DNA of 10,129 bases, taken from contig QMKU01000025.1 in assembly GCA_003646525.1 (NCBI GenBank), forward strand, positions 1 through 10,129. Direction: 5' to 3'. A model generated the notes under the pieces. The model was not told the DNA's origin. It saw nothing but the letters and a program-made list of their open reading frames with translations, and did no database searches. The stretch's first letter is position 1. Every line of letters begins with the position of its first letter. The translations under genes and the position numbers were made by a program. This DNA is from Campylobacterota bacterium. GTDB taxonomy: Bacteria; Campylobacterota; Campylobacteria; Campylobacterales; Sulfurovaceae. This document shows, piece by piece, positions 1-6,138 of the stretch.

Positions 1-38
1 AGCGCATACAGGCAGACTTGTTTTCCATAAATTATCAT
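1..38 (-). CDS. rlmB: TrmH/SpoU-family rRNA 2'-O-methyltransferase, N-terminal fragment (cut by window edge)
   Basis: Only the first 13 codons are inside the window, reading MIIYGKQVCLYAL. The start MI(I/V)YGKQ is how I recall the TrmH-family 23S rRNA methyltransferase of Campylobacterota beginning; that gene follows rsmI in this phylum. Family members 2'-O-methylate ribose in rRNA using S-adenosylmethionine. The start lies 46 nt after the rsmI stop, so it is probably the third gene of the rpmE-rsmI operon. The Shine-Dalgarno is weak (GGA about 13 nt upstream). An in-frame TTG six codons upstream is possible, but the family starts at this ATG. The call rests on a short peptide plus gene order. 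The catalytic SPOUT domain is not visible. Confidence 0.6.
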   Translation of the reverse strand, partial: MIIYGKQVCLYA

Positions 39-84
39 AAAGGGGATTTTATCCAACTTTTGCTGTCACTCTCTTTGATACTCT

Positions 85-900
85 CTATCTCTTTGTTATT
101 AGTTTTTCATAACAGTTTTTAACACTCTCTCCTGTGACCTTGGCAAGAAGCTTTGCTTTGGGCTTTGGTGCAAGATCTAGCAACATAATATCTTCCAGAT
201 AGAGTGCTTTTCTCTCAGACTTATATCCCTGTACTACCACAACCCATTCACCACGAATATGTACTTCCTTCAAGAGATTCAAAAGTTCATTTGCTGGTTT
301 TTTATAATAAGTTTGAAATTTTTTTGTCAACTCTTTGCCCAAAAATAGCACCCGTTCGGGATCCATAGCGACAATCTCTTTAAGCAATTTTATCAATCGA
401 TGAGGAGATTCATAGAGGATTGTATTATAGTTGCTATTGAGTGCCTCAGAGAGTGCTGTCGCCCGTTCACTTCCTTTGTGAGGTAAAAAACCATAAAAAA
501 GAAACTCACCTGCTTCAAAGCCACTCGCAGCATACGCAGTCACCACTGCACTAGCGCCAGGCAAAACATCATAGACCAAGTCCATCTCTTGACAATACGC
601 CACCAAAACCTGCCCAGGATCTGAGATCACAGGCATCCCTGCATCACTGACATAAATAACTTTTTGATCTTTGAGTCTCTGTGATACTTCATCTAATCGC
701 TGTAAACCATTATGCTCATTAAAAGAGAGATACTCTGCTTCAGGAACAAGCATTCCATATCGCTCTTGCAACAAACGCATCAATCGTTTCGTTTCTCTCG
801 TATCTTCACACAAAAAAAGTTCAGCCTCTTCAAAAAGACGCATTGCGCGTAGTGTAATGTCTTGGGGATTTCCAATAGGAGTAGGGATAAAAGTTAGCAT
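85..900 (-). CDS. rsmI: 16S rRNA (cytidine-1402 2'-O)-methyltransferase RsmI
   Basis: This 271-residue protein transfers a methyl group from S-adenosylmethionine to the ribose of C1402 in 16S rRNA, in the decoding centre. It belongs to the tetrapyrrole-methylase fold. Visible family motifs are PTPIGN (6-11), CEDTRETKRL (31-40), SDAGMPVISDPG (85-96, the SAM/substrate loop), LPGASAVVTAYAASG (113-127), FYGFLPHKG (135-143), LYESPHRL (162-169) and RGEWVVVVQG (216-225). Length is close to the usual 270-290, with the C-terminal end slightly short. Two small oddities are Met at 89, where Thr is usual (SDAGTP), and Gln at 224, where Glu is common. The ATG is the only start in frame after the rpmE stop 33 nt upstream. 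A Shine-Dalgarno-like AAGGGGA lies rather far away, about 23 nt upstream. It is co-oriented with rpmE and rlmB as a ribosome-maturation operon. Confidence 0.95.
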   Translation of the reverse strand: MLTFIPTPIGNPQDITLRAMRLFEEAELFLCEDTRETKRLMRLLQERYGMLVPEAEYLSFNEHNGLQRLDEVSQRLKDQKVIYVSDAGMPVISDPGQVLVAYCQEMDLVYDVLPGASAVVTAYAASGFEAGEFLFYGFLPHKGSERATALSEALNSNYNTILYESPHRLIKLLKEIVAMDPERVLFLGKELTKKFQTYYKKPANELLNLLKEVHIRGEWVVVVQGYKSERKALYLEDIMLLDLAPKPKAKLLAKVTGESVKNCYEKLITKR

Positions 901-933
901 ATTTGGGAGGAGATCAACTCTGTCCCCTTCAGC

Positions 934-1134
934 TTAACCAAGCTTGTATTTATTCTTGAACTTCTCAACGCGTCCAGCAGCATCAACAATCTTTTCAGAA
1001 CCTGTAAAGAATGGATGACACTCATTACAGATATCTATAGACATTTTCTCATTGTCAGATCTGATCATAAATTCATTACCACAGGCACATGTCACACTAC
1101 AGTCAACAACTTTTGGATGGATATCTTTTCTCAT
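934..1134 (-). CDS. rpmE: 50S ribosomal protein bL31 (zinc-binding form)
   Basis: This 66-residue protein begins [10 protein letters not shown]. It is a structural protein of the large subunit that takes part in an inter-subunit bridge. Family hallmarks are KDIHP at the N-terminus, Cys16 and Cys18 (CACGNEF), Cys36 and Cys39 ([10 protein letters not shown]) and the tail [10 protein letters not shown]. The four cysteines mark the zinc-containing C+ type, as opposed to the zinc-free paralogue made under zinc starvation. An upstream in-frame ATG would give 106 residues, but the extra 40 match nothing in the family. The chosen ATG has AAAAGG 7 nt upstream (1142-1147). The gene heads the rpmE-rsmI-rlmB operon, behind an extended -10 promoter and a structured leader. 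Confidence 0.97.
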   Translation of the reverse strand: MRKDIHPKVVDCSVTCACGNEFMIRSDNEKMSIDICNECHPFFTGSEKIVDAAGRVEKFKNKYKLG

Positions 1135-1271
1135 CTTAAAACCTTTTATTTTATTTTTCTGATAGGCAACCAACCTATTCCGACACAAGATGCATCCTTC
1201 CACTATCATTGATAGGGGTCGTTGCAACGATCTCTGCCGAGACAACGATCTCATAGACTATGAGAATTTAG
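1135..1271 (-). promoter_or_regulatory. Structured 5' leader of rpmE
   Basis: If transcription starts about 7 nt after the -10 box, the rpmE mRNA has a leader of roughly 136 nt, long for a ribosomal-protein gene. The sequence shows a run of dyads: TCTCATAG/CTATGAGA around one base (1249-1265), a perfect 12-bp palindrome TCGTTGCAACGA (1219-1230), TCTC/GAGA around TGCC (1231-1242), CTATCA/TGATAG (1203-1215), and ATAGG/CCTAT with a 7-nt loop (1162-1178) just upstream of the Shine-Dalgarno. The decamer CAACGATCTC is directly repeated at 1225-1234 and 1243-1252, 18 nt apart. A longer fold can pair TCGTTG (1219-1224) with CAACGA (1243-1248). A role in control of bL31 synthesis is inference; the dyad nearest the start site could equally be a DNA operator. 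Confidence 0.4.
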
Positions 1272-1277
1272 AGCGGT

Positions 1278-1286
1278 ATTATAGCA
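1278..1286 (-). promoter_or_regulatory. Extended -10 promoter of rpmE operon
   Basis: On the minus strand the sequence reads TGCTATAAT, a perfect extended -10 (TGnTATAAT). The upstream stretch is T/A-rich with no recognisable -35, as is typical of sigma-70 promoters in Campylobacter and relatives. It lies immediately after the last stop of the decayed open frame at 1295 and about 144 nt before the rpmE ATG, with no other gene between. Confidence 0.7.
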
Positions 1287-1381
1287 AAATAAGTTTAAAC
1301 ATCGCATAATTTTTCATAATAATTTAGATATAATTTCTTGCATATTTTGATGATATCTGTAAGTGGAGATTTAATATCTTC

Positions 1382-1467
1382 GGTGGGTGGAACCTTAGAG
1401 TCAGGAATGGGGTTTGCAATTTAAGCACTCTCTAAGCCCACCATACTATCCCAATTTTGTTCCACCC
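1382..1467. repeat. Nested imperfect inverted repeat (palindromic element)
   Basis: GGGTGGAAC (1385-1393) is the exact reverse complement of GTTCCACCC (1459-1467). Inside these arms GGTGGG followed by CTTAGAGT (1382-1401) mirrors ACTCTCTAAGCCCACC (1427-1442), interrupted by an insertion of 6 nt on one side. The segment AGGAATGGGGTTTGCAATTT between the arms resembles, from memory, sequences found near REP-associated transposase elements in many proteobacteria; that resemblance is unverified. The element covers the stop codon of the short open frame on the minus strand, which argues that the frame's C-terminus is not native protein-coding sequence. Confidence 0.4.
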
Positions 1468-1702
1468 TTTCCAATTTATAAAGCTTCTTCCTTTGGGCTT
1501 GTATAGTAGTTCCCACTTTCTCTTTACTCCACTCATTAATCATATTTATATCAACAGTCTCCAATGCCTTTTTAAGTACAGCTGTGGTTGTCTTTGAGAC
1601 CACTGCACCAATTGAGAGTATTAGACTAGTAAAGCTACTTTTAGATTGCTCTTTTTCTAAAGATTTTGTCTCGTTCCCACTCGCTCCTGCGTGGGAATGC
1701 AT
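1421..1702 (-). pseudogene. Unrecognised short open frame, probably a gene remnant between repeats
   Basis: An open frame of 93 codons starts at ATG in a palindromic repeat (MHSHAGASGN) and stops in a second palindromic element (VGLESA). There is no Shine-Dalgarno before the ATG. The middle part (residues about 15-80) has protein-like composition: a small hydrophobic segment SLILSIGAVV, then a Lys/Glu-rich helical stretch (NEWSKEKVGTTIQAQRKKLY). The same frame stays open for another 41 codons beyond the TAA, to a second TAA at 1295-1297. I do not recognise a family. It may be a decayed gene bounded by repeats, or a chance frame. A genuine small protein is less likely. Confidence 0.25.
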
Positions 1703-1707
1703 ACGAG
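1670..1707. repeat. Dispersed-type palindromic repeat (GTTCCCAC...GTGGGAA family)
   Basis: CTCGTTCCCAC (1670-1680) faces GTGGGAA (1691-1697) and then CGAG (1704-1707) across the spacer TCGCTCCTGC, giving an eleven-pair interrupted stem. The wording (GTTCCCAC, GCTCC, GCGTGGGAATGCAT) closely resembles a short palindromic sequence that I remember as recurring in many copies in intergenic DNA of diverse bacteria. Its copy number in this genome cannot be judged from one window. It supplies the ATG and first ten codons of the open frame to its left, so that start is suspect. Confidence 0.5.
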
Positions 1708-1807
1708 TGATGCAGTAGCAAAGAGTACTATCTTTTGTTTACAGTGTCAGATATGCGCTACAACGGAGACCGTCGCAGCGAGTAAAAATCAGTATTCCTT
1801 ACTGGTT
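1698..1807. other. Intergenic DNA downstream of tkt, no gene seen
   Basis: I find no credible gene here on either strand. Beyond the two palindromes listed, a weak hairpin CAGTA/TACTG (1790-1804), followed on the minus strand by ATTTTT, could act as a back-up terminator for tkt. The plus-strand open frame that runs through this stretch enters the 3' end of tkt antisense and has neither a ribosome binding site nor protein-like composition. Confidence 0.5.
1756..1780. repeat. REP-like imperfect palindrome
   Basis: This is a 25-nt hairpin with 11-nt arms, of which 9 positions pair, around an AGA triloop: CGCT plus C plus ACGG on the left faces CCGT plus G plus AGCG on the right, with mismatches at 1760/1776 and 1762/1774. 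It lies between the tkt terminator and the 1670-1707 palindrome. There is no U-tract on either side, so it is not a simple terminator. It has the size and form of REP elements, but only one copy is in the window. Confidence 0.4.
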
Positions 1808-1833
1808 AAAAAAATACGCCTTAAAGTAGGCAC
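1808..1833 (-). terminator. Probable intrinsic terminator of ispA-tkt, overlapping the tkt stop
   Basis: On the minus strand GTGCCT (1833-1828) and AGGCGT (1821-1816) form a six-pair stem (three G-C pairs, one U-A, two G-U) with loop ACTTTA, followed directly by A and seven T residues (1815-1808). The TAA stop of tkt (1821-1823) is inside the hairpin. The stem is short but the U-tract is good, and the next gene downstream has its own promoter, which fits termination here. Confidence 0.55.
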
Positions 1834-3797
1834 TTTCCAATCTCAACCTCTCTATATTCGACATCCACCAATGCACAAGCACGCTTCATAATGCCCTTGA
1901 CAGTAAATCCAAACTTTTCAAAGAGTAGATCGGCTGGTGCAGAGGCACCGAAGCTCTCCATCCCCAATACATCATCGGCATAGCGGTAGTATTCTGTCGC
2001 TGTCGCGGCTTCTACTGCCAAGACTTTCGTATCTGCACTGATCACTCTGGCTTTGTACGCTGCATCCTGTTCATTGAAGAGATCGAGGCATGGGACAGAT
2101 ACAATATTCGTTTGGATACCAAGTAGTTCAAGATGACATGCAGCTCTGAGGCATGGCATCAACTCCGATCCACTTGCCATCAATGTCAGAGTAGCACCCT
2201 CTCTCTCTTTGACGATATACGCACCATTGGCAACTTCACCAAAATCTCTTTTGGGCTTAAGTATTTTGAGCTTTTGGCGACTCAGGACAAAAGCCTGTGG
2301 CGCATTGATCTCAAATGCTTTCTTCCACGCTGCAACATTTTCAGTTGCATCTGCTGGTCTCCAGAGGTAGAAATTTGGCAATGCTCTAAACTGACTCATC
2401 TGTTCGATAGGCTCATGCGTCGGACCATCTTCCCCTACCCCGATACTATCATGCGTCCATACAAAGAAGTTCTGGATACCTGTCAAAGCTGCGATTCTCA
2501 CAGCAGGTTTCTGATAGTCAGAGAAGACAAAGAAAGTAGCATTGTAAGGAATCACCGTCCCATAAAGTGCCATAGCATTACAGATCGCTGCCATAGCATG
2601 TTCACGGATACCAAAGTGGATATTTTTTCCTTTTGGAAAATTTCCCATATCATTAAGTACCGTTTTGTTTGAAGGACCGAGATCTGCAGATCCTCCGATA
2701 AAGCCAGGAATAGCTGTCGCAATGGCATTGAGTATCTTGCCGTTGCTATCTCGGGTCGCAACCTCTTTGTCCTTTGCAAAGTCAGGAAAGACGATCGAAG
2801 AGAAGTCTGGATTTAGCAATCTCTCTAGTGCTTCATTTTGTTCGATGAGAGGTGTCTCATTTTGTCGATGTATCCACTCTCTTTCTCTCATATCGCCCTG
2901 CTCCACTGCACATCTAAAGCGCAAGAGCACATCTTCAGAAATATAGAAATGCTCTTCTGGAGGGAATCCTGCCTTCTCTTTCGATATCTTGATCGTCTCT
3001 ACTCCCAATGGCGCACCATGGGTTTTGTGACTTCCTTCGAGACCCTCTGCACCTTTACCAATGATTGTATTGGCAATAATAATTGTAGGTTTTGTTGCTT
3101 TTTTTGCTTCGGTCAAGGCAACATCTATTTCATCAAAAGAGTGTCCATCTACATCAAGAACACTCCATCCCTGTGCTTCAAATCGCATAGCGACATCTGC
3201 ACTCCATGCGATAGATGTATCCCCCTCTATCGTGATCTCGTTACTATCATAGATCAACACCAAATCTTTCAATCCAAGGTGTCCAGCCAATGCACATGCT
3301 TCGTAGCTGATCCCCTCTTGGAGATCGCCATCACCACACAGACAATAGACCTTGTGATCGATGAGATCGCAGGTTTCTGAATTGACTCGATGAGCTGTAT
3401 AGACTTCTGCCATCGCAAAACCAACTGCATTGGCAATCCCTTGACCCAATGGTCCTGTCGTGATCTCTACGCCATCGGTGTGCCCATACTCTGGATGTCC
3501 TGGAGTGCGAGAGTCTAACTGACGGAAGCTCTTGAGATCTTCCAGCGTCACATCATATCCCCAGAGATGAAGTAGCGAATAGATCAATCCTGTCCCATGC
3601 CCTCCAGAAAAAACCAAACGATCACGATTGAGCCATTTTGGATTTTTGGGATTATGATTGAGGTGTTCGCTCAATATGACAGCAACATCTGCCAATCCCA
3701 TCGGTGCACCTGGATGTCCTGAATTGGCTTTTTGTATCATGTCGGCAGCTAAAAATCTGATAGTATTCGCCATCTTCTTGCGCATTGTATTTGGCAT
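1821..3797 (-). CDS. tkt: Transketolase
   Basis: Transketolase (658 residues, typical length) is the cytosolic thiamine-diphosphate enzyme that moves two-carbon ketol units between sugar phosphates. It serves the non-oxidative pentose phosphate pathway; an autotroph with a Calvin cycle would also use it there, though Campylobacterota usually fix carbon by the reductive TCA cycle. Motifs in order: SGHPGAPMGLAD (26-37), GGHG (65-68), TTGPLGQGIANAVG (113-126), the diphosphate/metal site GDGDLQEG (155-162) with Asn186 in YDSNEITIEG, SHKTHGAPLG (256-265), FGIREHAM (395-402) with catalytic Glu399, and HDSIGVGEDGPTHEP (449-463). No key residue is missing. The first ATG is preferred because AAAGGA lies 8 nt upstream, inside the end of ispA; Met5 and Met9 have no better site. 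The start is 2 nt after the ispA stop, so the two are co-transcribed and perhaps translationally coupled. Confidence 0.98.
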   Translation of the reverse strand: MPNTMRKKMANTIRFLAADMIQKANSGHPGAPMGLADVAVILSEHLNHNPKNPKWLNRDRLVFSGGHGTGLIYSLLHLWGYDVTLEDLKSFRQLDSRTPGHPEYGHTDGVEITTGPLGQGIANAVGFAMAEVYTAHRVNSETCDLIDHKVYCLCGDGDLQEGISYEACALAGHLGLKDLVLIYDSNEITIEGDTSIAWSADVAMRFEAQGWSVLDVDGHSFDEIDVALTEAKKATKPTIIIANTIIGKGAEGLEGSHKTHGAPLGVETIKISKEKAGFPPEEHFYISEDVLLRFRCAVEQGDMREREWIHRQNETPLIEQNEALERLLNPDFSSIVFPDFAKDKEVATRDSNGKILNAIATAIPGFIGGSADLGPSNKTVLNDMGNFPKGKNIHFGIREHAMAAICNAMALYGTVIPYNATFFVFSDYQKPAVRIAALTGIQNFFVWTHDSIGVGEDGPTHEPIEQMSQFRALPNFYLWRPADATENVAAWKKAFEINAPQAFVLSRQKLKILKPKRDFGEVANGAYIVKEREGATLTLMASGSELMPCLRAACHLELLGIQTNIVSVPCLDLFNEQDAAYKARVISADTKVLAVEAATATEYYRYADDVLGMESFGASAPADLLFEKFGFTVKGIMKRACALVDVEYREVEIGKCLL

Positions 3798-3799
3798 GT

Positions 3800-4654
3800 C
3801 TATTGTCCTTTGTGTCTATAGAGATATTGTGTCATTAGTGGCTGTAAGGCAATTTTCAATTTCATATCAAAACTTTCAAATTGTCTTTGTAAATCTTTTG
3901 CAAGAGTATCAGCCTGAGTGATACTCTCTTTTAGCCCCAAAAGATTGACAAAGCTATTTTTATCTTCATCATTTCCTGTTGTTTTCCCTGCCTCTTCATC
4001 GCTTTGTGTCTCGTCGATGATATCATCTTGGATCTGAAACAGAAGCCCCAGATCAAGACCAAACTGATAAATCTCTTTTTCTGCCTTCGGTTTCAATCTA
4101 GCGATCACCGCCCCCATCTGTAAACTGACTGCAATAAGTTTGGCCGTCTTGTTCATATGCAGGACTTTAACTTGCTCTAGTGTCAGGGGAGTATTTTCAA
4201 AATCACAGTCGATTGCCTGCCCTAGCACCATCCCTCTACTGCCACCATCACGAGCGAGCAGTTCCACCAACTTGATCTTGATATCTTCACGCAGTGCCGC
4301 TTTGGCAATCAGATAAAAAGCATCAGAGTTGAGTGCATCCCCTGCCAATATCGCCGTTACCTCATCGTATCGTTCATGGAGTGTTGTGTGTCCACGACGA
4401 AGAGGTGCATCATCCATCGCTGGGAGATCATCATGGATCAGCGAGTAGGTATGAAACATTTCCAGAGCCATTGCGACAGGAAGAGCCGAATCATAGAGAA
4501 GTGGCTCATAAGCATCCACGATACTCAAAAGCAGCATCGGACGAAAACGCTTTCCACCTGCTTGGAGCATATCGCCCAATGCAGATTCATAAACAGGATG
4601 AAAGGTGGCTACTTCTGGTAGATGTGATTGTAGATAGGCTTCAAATCGTTGCAT
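3800..4654 (-). CDS. ispA: Polyprenyl synthetase, probable farnesyl diphosphate synthase
   Basis: The 284-residue trans-isoprenyl diphosphate synthase condenses dimethylallyl/geranyl diphosphate with isopentenyl diphosphate in the cytosol, feeding quinone and undecaprenyl synthesis. Visible motifs are GGKRFRP (33-39, IPP binding), the first Asp-rich motif DDLPAMDD (75-82) followed by RRG (86-88), GDALN (105-109), GQAIDC (145-150) and the second Asp-rich motif DDIID (210-214). The two extra residues in the first motif and Tyr70, five residues before it, match bacterial type II FPP synthases such as E. coli IspA, so a C15 product is the best guess. The acidic residues that usually follow the first motif are replaced by APL. 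The Shine-Dalgarno is weak (AAAG 7 nt upstream). It is followed at 2 nt by tkt, an arrangement I recall from Campylobacter. Confidence 0.93.
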   Translation of the reverse strand: MQRFEAYLQSHLPEVATFHPVYESALGDMLQAGGKRFRPMLLLSIVDAYEPLLYDSALPVAMALEMFHTYSLIHDDLPAMDDAPLRRGHTTLHERYDEVTAILAGDALNSDAFYLIAKAALREDIKIKLVELLARDGGSRGMVLGQAIDCDFENTPLTLEQVKVLHMNKTAKLIAVSLQMGAVIARLKPKAEKEIYQFGLDLGLLFQIQDDIIDETQSDEEAGKTTGNDEDKNSFVNLLGLKESITQADTLAKDLQRQFESFDMKLKIALQPLMTQYLYRHKGQ

Positions 4655-4690
4655 AGTGGTGCTTTATACCCTCTCTTTTAAATAGGGAAA

Positions 4691-4700
4691 ATTATAGCCA
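4691..4700 (-). promoter_or_regulatory. Promoter -10 of ispA-tkt
   Basis: The minus strand reads TGGCTATAAT: a consensus TATAAT (4696-4691) with TG two bases farther away than in a strict extended -10. The upstream stretch is T-rich with no clear -35. It lies about 37 nt before the ispA ATG and downstream of the hairpins that follow the efflux operon, so ispA-tkt probably has its own transcript with a leader of about 30 nt. Confidence 0.6.
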
Positions 4701-4739
4701 AATTAGGATAAAATGTTCTCTATAAAAAGAGATAGTCTA

Positions 4740-4774
4740 CTAAGAATTATCTCCCAGAACAAAAGAATTCTTAG
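4740..4774 (-). terminator. Inverted repeat after the efflux operon, possible weak terminator
   Basis: CTAAGAATT (4740-4748) is the exact reverse complement of AATTCTTAG (4766-4774), a 9-bp stem with a 17-nt loop. In the direction of transcription it is followed after about 10 nt by CTCTTTTT. That is too far for a textbook intrinsic terminator, and the stem is AT-rich. It could stabilise the 3' end of the efflux mRNA or be a protein-binding dyad. The terminator label is tentative. Confidence 0.3.
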
Positions 4775-4803
4775 GATCACCATTATTATCGTTATAGATA
4801 GCC

Positions 4804-4820
4804 GTGATTATAAAAATCAC
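4804..4820. repeat. Short hairpin downstream of the outer-membrane channel gene
   Basis: GTGATT (4804-4809) and AATCAC (4815-4820) form a 6-bp stem with a 5-nt loop, 20 nt after the stop of the TolC-type gene. There is no U-tract on the minus strand after it, so termination by this hairpin alone is doubtful. It and the larger inverted repeat at 4740-4774 are the main structures in the 185-nt gap. Confidence 0.3.
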
Positions 4821-4839
4821 AAGCGCTAAGTACTAGTCT

Positions 4840-6138
4840 CTATCTCCCCACAGAAAAGTCAAGCTGTGCAATGGAAATATAGTAATCATAATAGGAAATA
4901 ACTAGTTCACCCAGTGCATTAATGTATCCTTGTTGAGCCTCTTGATATTCAATAAAATCAGAGAGGTCATTCTCGTATCGTTTTTTTGCTTGGATATACT
5001 TTTTTTCACTAGCTATTACAATACTTTTGGAGAGTGTGATAGCATCTCTTGTTCGCATAACATAGAGATGAGACTCTGTTACTTCTCTCTTGATCTTTAG
5101 GCGTACCTCCTCTACTAATGAAGCAGACTTCATCATAGATATTTTGGCCTCTTGTACACTAGCATCAGTCTGTAGACCACTAAAGAGATTCCATTTGAGA
5201 CCTACGCCTGCCTGCCACTGTCTCTGAGGTGTCAAGCCTATAAACTCTTGATCTACTCTCTGCTCTGTATAGTCTCCTTTGAGTTCAAGTGTTGGTAGAT
5301 AATCACCCTGCTTGCTCTCGACTATAGAGTGTGAACTCTCCAAGAGATATTTGGAGCTTTGCAGTTCAAAGCGATGATCATAAGCAAAACCCTCTAACTG
5401 TGCTAGAGATCTCTTGATGCTAGGAAGATTGTTACCCATCTTATCTATATCTGAATCTATATGATATAGATCATAGTGACCACTGTATGGTACATATCCC
5501 ATAGACTCCTCTAGTAGAGCTATTCTCAATCTCAGTTCATACTTTGAATTGCTCAAATCCAACTTGGCTTGTGTCAGACGAACTTGGGCATCAGAGACAT
5601 CGATAATTGTTTTGATACCAGAGTCATAATATCGTTGAGCTCTTCTCAACTGTCCCTTTTGTAGTTCAATATTTTTATGATTTACATTGATAATACTTTT
5701 CATCTTTAGGGCACTGTAGTAGCGTGTTTTTATCGTCAAGATCTTCAGGCTTATGATCTGATTCATACTCGCCTTGTAAGCACTTGCTTCTTTGCCTGCG
5801 GCATCTATCTGACCACTGGTCTTTCCAAAGTCATAGATGAGCTGTGAAGCACTGAGTCTGCCCAAAAGTATAGTACCACTCAAGTCTGCCTGATCTTCAT
5901 ATGAGATATTTTGCTTTCCACCTGTCACACTCAGATCGAGCCTTGGCAGATAATAGCCTTTTTGAAAATTACTTCTCTCTATGGCTTTTTGGAAATCAAA
6001 TCGGCTTATATCGATATCTGGACTATGCTTGAGTGCTATCTCGATAGACTTATCTATAGTTAGTATTGGACTATTTGCAGAGGCTACTAAGGTCGCTACT
6101 GTAAGCCCCACAAATAGACTTTGTATCAACTGTTTCAT
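4840..6138 (-). CDS. TolC-family outer membrane efflux channel
   Basis: This is a 432-residue outer-membrane factor whose trimer forms the exit duct of the efflux complex. An N-terminal signal peptide is visible (MKQL, hydrophobic segment 7-20, probable cleavage near ASA-NS). There is no lipobox cysteine, so it is not a lipoprotein. Two internal OEP repeats can be aligned: YLPRLDLS (63-70) with YLPTLELKG (280-288), SQLIYDFGKTSGQIDAA (98-114) with LKWNLFSGLQTDASVQEA (314-331), and YDSGIKTIIDVSDAQ (171-185) with YENDLSDFIEYQEAQ (388-402). This is the usual helix-strand duplication of the family. It is shorter than E. coli TolC but normal for this class. The ATG directly abuts the stop of the pump gene, with GGGAG about 10 nt upstream inside that gene, implying tight coupling. 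Substrate is not predictable. Confidence 0.93.
   Translation of the reverse strand: MKQLIQSLFVGLTVATLVASANSPILTIDKSIEIALKHSPDIDISRFDFQKAIERSNFQKGYYLPRLDLSVTGGKQNISYEDQADLSGTILLGRLSASQLIYDFGKTSGQIDAAGKEASAYKASMNQIISLKILTIKTRYYSALKMKSIINVNHKNIELQKGQLRRAQRYYDSGIKTIIDVSDAQVRLTQAKLDLSNSKYELRLRIALLEESMGYVPYSGHYDLYHIDSDIDKMGNNLPSIKRSLAQLEGFAYDHRFELQSSKYLLESSHSIVESKQGDYLPTLELKGDYTEQRVDQEFIGLTPQRQWQAGVGLKWNLFSGLQTDASVQEAKISMMKSASLVEEVRLKIKREVTESHLYVMRTRDAITLSKSIVIASEKKYIQAKKRYENDLSDFIEYQEAQQGYINALGELVISYYDYYISIAQLDFSVGR

Noticed and set aside
934..1254. A 106-residue form of bL31 from an upstream in-frame ATG.
   Set aside because: The extra 40 residues are unlike any bL31 and lie in the palindromic leader. 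The inner ATG has a good AAAAGG and matches the family start.
1350..1424. Plus-strand 24-codon open frame (MISVSGDLIS...) behind a TATAAT at 1329-1334 and with a GG pair like a bacteriocin leader.
   Set aside because: There is no ribosome binding site and no neighbouring transport or immunity gene. It overlaps the palindromic element, and the TATAAT has no TG extension or -35 in so AT-rich a stretch.
1135..1820. Possible tRNA, CRISPR array or structured small RNA in the long gap.
   Set aside because: No cloverleaf, no regularly spaced repeat and no promoter-hairpin-U-tract unit was found; only single palindromes of differing sequence.
1821..3797. Several plus-strand open frames of 60-180 codons opposite tkt.
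   Set aside because: They are antisense shadows of a strongly conserved coding frame and lack family resemblance and ribosome binding sites.
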